Assembly (NCBI GenBank): GCA_049446715.1
Contig: JBMTQX010000003.1
Coordinates: 1 to 64,000, forward strand
DNA: 64,000 bases
Reading direction: 5' to 3'
From: Eutrophocola sp049446715
GTDB taxonomy: Bacteria; Pseudomonadota; Gammaproteobacteria; Pseudomonadales; Pseudohongiellaceae
Part shown: one piece after another, positions 60,250-64,000 of the stretch
Position numbering within the stretch: position 1 is the first letter of the stretch
How the letters are laid out: each line of letters starts with the position of its first letter
Translations under genes and position numbers: made by a program
The notes under the pieces: model-generated
What the model saw: the letters and a program-made list of their open reading frames with translations, nothing else
The model's database searches: none
What the model was told of the DNA's origin: nothing

Positions 60250-60728
60250 GTTGTCCCCCTTAGAACAAAACCTGGTTTAACGTGAACGGTTATCTGTTAT
60301 CTGCCCCGTCATGACGCAGCCATCTGGCTTGCATCTGGCTTCCATGAACAGGCAGGTTACTGGTGCCGTGGTTGCCACTGCAGTCAATCCCGGCATTATA
60401 TAAGAAGAATGAAGCGGCATTCGATGCAATTCAAGTCCTCAAATCCGGGTTGCCGTCGGCGGGATATCGAGCATTGCCGGGTATTTCAAGTACAATTCCC
60501 GGCAGTCAGGCCTTAGTAGGCCCATGGCACATAGTAACAGACCCTTAAAATTCACAAAGAATTCATAATAAGTCACTGAAGTTAAGGGTGCTAATACCAA
60601 TAATATGAACAATACAGTCACTCAGGCTTTGGTGGCTTGTGCCAGATCAGCCCGGGACCGGCCAATACGGCAGTCTCTGTCGGCAGACCGGCCCTAACAC
60701 TGCTTGAATAAGGTTGGAGGAAGCCGTC
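60250..60728. other. Divergent spacer between DUF1592 and DUF1552 copy 2
   Basis: About 480 bases between divergent genes, with a lower GC content around 60540-60610 (CAAAGAATTCATAATAAGTC) where promoters are likely. No ORF with a ribosome-binding site, no repeat of the two families described here and no terminator were found. Confidence 0.4.
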
Positions 60729-62081
60729 ATGTTTCTGACCAAAAAACATCTCAGCCGCCGCACCGCCCTGCGCGGTGCCGGCGTGGCCCTGGCCCTGCCG
60801 TTCATGGATGCCATGGTGCCAGCCCATACGGCGCTGGCCCAGACGGCCGCGGCTCCCAAAATTCGCGCCGGCTTTTTCTACCTGCCCCATGGCGCCATCA
60901 TGCACAACACAGCCCATGGCCCGGAATGGGATAACTGGACGCCAAAAGGCGCCGGTGAGAATTTTGAACTCAGCACCATCATGAAGTCGCTGGAGCCGCA
61001 CAAGCGTTACGTGAACTCCTTCGGCAACCTGGAGAATGCTGCCAGCGTCGGTTCCGTGCACACCATCAACCCGGCCACCTGGCTCAGTGGTGTACGCCCG
61101 GATTCGGAAGCTGCCGGTGCCAGCATGTCCACCACCCTGGACCAGGTGATTGCCCAGCACATCGGTCAGGAAACCTCGCTGCCGTCCTTGGAGGTGGCCG
61201 CAGAAACCACCGTGCAGGTGGCTGCCTGTGGCGGCGGCAGTGGCGGTTGCTATTACTCCTCCACGCTGTCGTTCCGTAACCCGACATCACCGCTACCGAT
61301 GGAATTCAATCCGCGCAAGATTTTCCTGCAGCTGTTCGGGGAAGGGGATAACGCCCAGGAACGTGAAGCCATCATCCAGCAGAAGGCGAGCCTGCTCGAC
61401 CTGATTTCCGATCGTACCAGGGCGCTGCAGAAAACCCTCGGCGCCAGCGACAAGGTCATTCTGGACAGCTACCTGGATACCGTGCGTGAAATCGAGCGCC
61501 GCGTGAATATGGCCGCCAGCCAGGACCTGTCCGGTTTCGATATTCCGGAAGCCCCGGTGGGCGAGCTGGACCAGTTCGACAAGCAGGTTGAGCTGCTATT
61601 CGATCTGCTGGCCCTGGCCTACCAGGCCGACCTGACCCGCGTGGTGTCCTACATCATGGTGTCAGAGGGTACCAACCGCACATACAACCACATTGGCGTA
61701 CCGGATGCCTTCCACCCGCTGTCCCATCACGCCAACGACATTGAGCGGCTGAAGCGCCTGATCAAGATTCAGACCTGGCACATGCAGGAGTTCAGCAAGT
61801 TCCTCACCAAGATGGCCAACACGCCGGACGGTGAGAACAGTCTGCTGGAAAATGCCCTGTTCATGTACGGGTCCAACATGTCCAACAGTGACATGCACAA
61901 CAACTACCCGGTGCCGAACATTCTCGTGGGCGGGGCCGCCGGCAAGATGAAACTTGGCGGCCAGCATGTGGATCTGCCCGAGCGCACCCCGATTGCCAAC
62001 CTGCACCTCACCGTGCTCGACAAACTCGGCATCGAGGTCGACAGCTGGGCCAACGGCACCGGCATCATCACCGAGGTGTGA
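60729..62081 (+). CDS. DUF1552 exported protein, copy 2
   Basis: The 450-residue paralogue of the gene at 56428-57768, with Tat signal LSRRTALRGAGVALALPFMD. Conserved blocks match copy 1 position by position: RAGFFYLPHGAIMHNTAHGP, SVHTINPATWLSGVRP, SDKVILDSYLDTVREIERR, TYNHIGVPDAFHPLSHHAND and GENSLLENALFMYGSNMSNS. It differs by a VQVAACGGGSGGCYYSSTLS insertion carrying two Cys. The start at 60729 has GGAGG 8 bases before it. It is divergent from the DUF1592 gene and monocistronic; a heptamer tandem repeat follows its stop. Confidence 0.85.
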   Translation: MFLTKKHLSRRTALRGAGVALALPFMDAMVPAHTALAQTAAAPKIRAGFFYLPHGAIMHNTAHGPEWDNWTPKGAGENFELSTIMKSLEPHKRYVNSFGNLENAASVGSVHTINPATWLSGVRPDSEAAGASMSTTLDQVIAQHIGQETSLPSLEVAAETTVQVAACGGGSGGCYYSSTLSFRNPTSPLPMEFNPRKIFLQLFGEGDNAQEREAIIQQKASLLDLISDRTRALQKTLGASDKVILDSYLDTVREIERRVNMAASQDLSGFDIPEAPVGELDQFDKQVELLFDLLALAYQADLTRVVSYIMVSEGTNRTYNHIGVPDAFHPLSHHANDIERLKRLIKIQTWHMQEFSKFLTKMANTPDGENSLLENALFMYGSNMSNSDMHNNYPVPNILVGGAAGKMKLGGQHVDLPERTPIANLHLTVLDKLGIEVDSWANGTGIITEV

Positions 62082-62085
62082 CAAC

Positions 62086-62250
62086 CGGAGGCAGGAGACA
62101 AGAGGCAGGATGCCCAGTAATTTGGGGACACTTCACTTAATTGCTCAAACAGCAAATAAGACTTGAGGGCGAAGAGGTAAAAAATTTTTCATATCCTGCC
62201 TCCTGCCTCCTGCCTCCTGCCTCCTGCCTCCTGCCTCCTGCCTCCTGCCC
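62086..62250. repeat. Heptanucleotide tandem repeat with inverted partner and GGGGACA core
   Basis: TCCTGCC is repeated eight times without error at 62194-62249. About 100 bases to the left, GGAGGCAGGAG (62087-62097) and GAGGCAGGA (62102-62110) are inverse copies, so the block can fold into a large stem. Between them lies AGTAATTTGGGGACACTTCA (62116-), a motif commonly seen beside REP-associated transposase genes; no transposase is present. The array starts right after the DUF1552 stop and ends 38 bases before the marC remnant. Confidence 0.8.
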
Positions 62251-62287
62251 AGGTTTGAATACCCGGTCATTACGCTAGAATGGGTCA

Positions 62288-62899
62288 ATGGAACTCTTCA
62301 CCTAATCCCTATGACTGATCTTCGTCCTGCTCAATCCCTTCGTCATGAGCGTGTGCTTGCTGTCCCTAATCAAGGAGGTGCCGATCGGTCAGTTCATCCG
62401 CATCATGCTGCGCGCCGGCGTGATCAGTTTTATCGTGTTCTTCCTGTTTGCCTGGCTAGGCGAAGTGATCTTCGACGACGTGTTGCAGGTGCGCTTTCTC
62501 GCTTTCATGATTTTTGGCGGCATTACCTTCCTGATTATCGGGGTAAGGCTGATCCTTGGTATTGGACCGCTGATGTCTTGCATCAATCCGCATTCTGAAG
62601 AGGTTGCCGGCGCCATCGCGATGCCGTTTATCGTGGGGCCCGGCACGATCAGTGCGAGCGTGATTGCCGGTACCCAGCTAGGACTGGCCAAATCCAGCCT
62701 GGCCATTGCCCTTGGCCTGGCGCTGGCACTGGGTTCCATGTTCATTTTCAAGAAAGTGCATGACTATGTGAAAACCCGCAGTGAGCGCTATGTCGAGCGT
62801 TATGGGGAAATTGCCGGCCGCATCACCGCGCTGTTCACGGGTTCTTTTGCCGTCGATATGATCCTGAAGGGTATCGAGCGCTGGATCGCGCTGATCTAG
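62288..62899 (+). pseudogene. MarC-family membrane protein with two early stop codons
   Basis: From ATG at 62288 the frame reads MELFT-TAA-SL-TGA-LIFVLLNPFVMSV and then continues intact to a normal C-terminus (DMILKGIERWIALI) with the MarC helices: ISFIVFFLFAWLGEVIF, FMIFGGITFLIIGVRLILG, AMPFIVGPGTISASVIAG and LAIALGLALALGSMFIFKK. MELFT..LIFVLLNPF is the usual family start, so the stops at codons 6 and 9 are lesions. An internal ATG at 62345 would skip about half of the first helix and has no ribosome-binding site. Either it is a pseudogene or makes a truncated protein. Function in the family: putative small-molecule transporters. Confidence 0.72.
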
Positions 62900-62900
62900 G

Positions 62901-63437
62901 CTATTCGCAACTGCCTTTGAGCAGCAGGCGCTTGAGATTGCCTGAAACCGGATCTGCACCCAGCCAAAGATTGGTCAACGCAGGAATCAGTTCGGGCTGG
63001 TTCTCGCGCAGCGCCAGTTTGTCATTGATGCGCAGTTCCTCCTGCATACCCGGCTGAAAGCTGAACTCCACCGTGTCGCCGCTATCCACCTTGTCAAAAA
63101 TGTCCTGCAGGATATCGAGGTATTCCCGGGATTACTGGCTGGCCAGGGGGGCACGCCCCAGTGCCGGCAAATCCTCGGGCAGCTAGCCCTTGTGGAGCAT
63201 CTTGAGTAAAAACACACGGCCTGAGCCGGCGATGTCTGCCGAATCGGTTTCTGGGTTAGGCAGGTACAGGCCAAGGAAATAGATATCGCTGAACAGCAGT
63301 TCCCTCAGCCTGCAGCTACTGAGCACATATTTCCTGTCAAAACGGCTTATGGTGTCGGGCAGGGTCTTGCTGTCATGGGTCAGATCACTAATGTGAAAGA
63401 ATGCAAACAGCAGGACATTCAGGCTGGCATGCTTCAT
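62901..63437 (-). pseudogene. Chalcone-isomerase-like protein gene with two nonsense codons
   Basis: One frame carries: signal-like KHASLNVLLFAFFHISDL; then RELLFSDIYFLGLYLPNPET and GRVFLLKMLHKG; TAG at 63183; LPEDLPALGRAPLASQ; TAA near 63132; then SREYLDILQDIFDKVDSGDT, VEFSFQPGMQEELRINDKLA and the C-terminus NLKRLLLKGSCE. The pattern matches the chalcone-isomerase-like fold (PF16036), exported, function unknown in bacteria. The two stops sit in otherwise well-conserved sequence, implying recent loss. It starts 125 bases from the divergent DUF2272 gene. Confidence 0.68.
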
Positions 63438-63561
63438 GGACGACTCCGTCAGGATTTTTCCATTATAGGCATATTGATAAGCCCGTATCGCATGGACTTT
63501 GGTTTTTAATCTGTTTAGTCTTTTCCTGAACGTCACTTTGCGGATACACCAAAGCCAACGC

Positions 63562-64000
63562 ATGACTTTCTCGCGCCTTTACCGAAAATCCTTGATGCTG
63601 TGTTTTGCCCTGGTTATGACGGGCATCACCGTGGTTGCTGCTGGCCAGGACACTGGCTACAGCCCCCGGGCCTCACGTGCCCAGCTTGATGTGACGCCGC
63701 CGTCCGCAAGAATCAGCGGCGAACCGGGCCGTATGCAGATCATTGACCGCAGTTGTCGCCAGTATCCCCTGACAGATGTACGCCAGCGCATTGTAGATAT
63801 TGCCACCCAGGAATGGCGCTGGTTTGGCGCCAGCGTGATCGACATGACCAGCCAGGAGGAACAGGACCGTAATGCGGGACGCCTGCCCCGTTTCTGGCGC
63901 ACCAACTGGATGGATGAAGCGGAAGCCTATCGCCTGGCCGGCGATGTCGCCGGCTACTGGGCTGCCGCGCCCGATTCCAGCTGGATCGTCAACAAGCAGA
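63562..64000 (+). CDS. DUF2272 exported protein (cut by window end)
   Basis: The 146 visible codons begin with a signal peptide (TFSRLYRKSLMLCFALVMTG, ITVVAAG), then a Pro/Ser-rich linker and a domain start IVDIATQEWRWFGASVIDM, followed by EAEAYRLAGDVAGYWAAAPD, SSWIVNKQ. The EW-x2-FG pattern and YW fit DUF2272, an exported family I associate with cell-envelope turnover (inference). The stop lies beyond 64000. The start at 63562 is the first ATG; no strong ribosome-binding site is visible. Confidence 0.6.
   Translation, partial: MTFSRLYRKSLMLCFALVMTGITVVAAGQDTGYSPRASRAQLDVTPPSARISGEPGRMQIIDRSCRQYPLTDVRQRIVDIATQEWRWFGASVIDMTSQEEQDRNAGRLPRFWRTNWMDEAEAYRLAGDVAGYWAAAPDSSWIVNKQ

Noticed and set aside
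1..64000. CRISPR array, prophage, tRNA or rRNA genes
   Set aside because: I looked for spaced direct repeats, integrase and phage genes and cloverleaf sequences and saw none; the TCCTGCC array has no spacers.

Overview
The window looks like a chromosomal segment of a moderately GC-rich gammaproteobacterium. The evidence is conserved gammaproteobacterial gene order (zapA / 6S RNA / 5-formyl-THF cyclo-ligase; ygfB-pepP-ubiH), a PhoBR-PstSCAB-PhoU locus with an OprP-type porin, Pseudomonas-like REP palindromes, and PpnP, QueH and Pal. A free-living aquatic member of the Pseudomonadales is my guess only; no rRNA or tRNA was seen.

Layout. 1-5.9 kb: REP-like inverted repeat, small membrane protein, 2OG-Fe(II) oxygenase, MarC remnant, PiT phosphate transporter, DODA-type dioxygenase, a SpoIIAA/STAS-like gene cut by an amber codon, and a Rieske oxygenase. 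6-8.6 kb: metK-ahcY, the S-adenosyl cycle. 9.3-15.9 kb: tkt, pgk, fba and an acyltransferase-like gene, with a sulfotransferase embedded among repeats where gap is often found. 16-22.5 kb: ppnP-rpiA, a 31-codon membrane ORF, the cyclo-ligase, 6S RNA, zapA, a ZapB-like coiled coil, ygfB-pepP-ubiH. 22.5-26.9 kb: an NTF2-like gene, a trp attenuator (leader peptide with three adjacent Trp codons plus terminator) in front of a trpE(G) gene that has lost its whole synthase core, a DEAD-box helicase, and an ECF sigma factor with its membrane partner. 27-35.9 kb: phosphate regulon. 35.9-41.7 kb: imelysin / di-heme oxidoreductase / imelysin / DUF1513 / cytochrome c peroxidase, with a Fur-box-like palindrome. 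41.8-44.5 kb: a decaying stretch (lost start codon, methyltransferase pseudogene, cupin pseudogene) around an intact queH. 44.5-62.1 kb: an island of exported proteins: LPMO-like protein, duplicated DUF6065-like proteins, Pal, PQQ alcohol dehydrogenase with a haem domain, DUF3604 protein, PQQ sugar dehydrogenase, ankyrin protein, MBL-fold lipoprotein, and a DUF1592/DUF1552/DUF1552 group. 62.1-64 kb: heptanucleotide tandem repeat, marC pseudogene, chalcone-isomerase-like pseudogene, and a DUF2272 gene cut by the window edge.

The functional themes are phosphate acquisition, periplasmic redox chemistry based on c-type haem and PQQ, and one-carbon / sugar-phosphate metabolism. Two features stand out: the number of genes broken by clean nonsense or in-frame lesions, and two dispersed palindromic repeat families that sit against or inside coding sequences. 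The best candidates for undescribed biology are the trp attenuator driving a mini-TrpE(G) and the DUF1592/DUF1552/PQQ/LPMO-like exported island.
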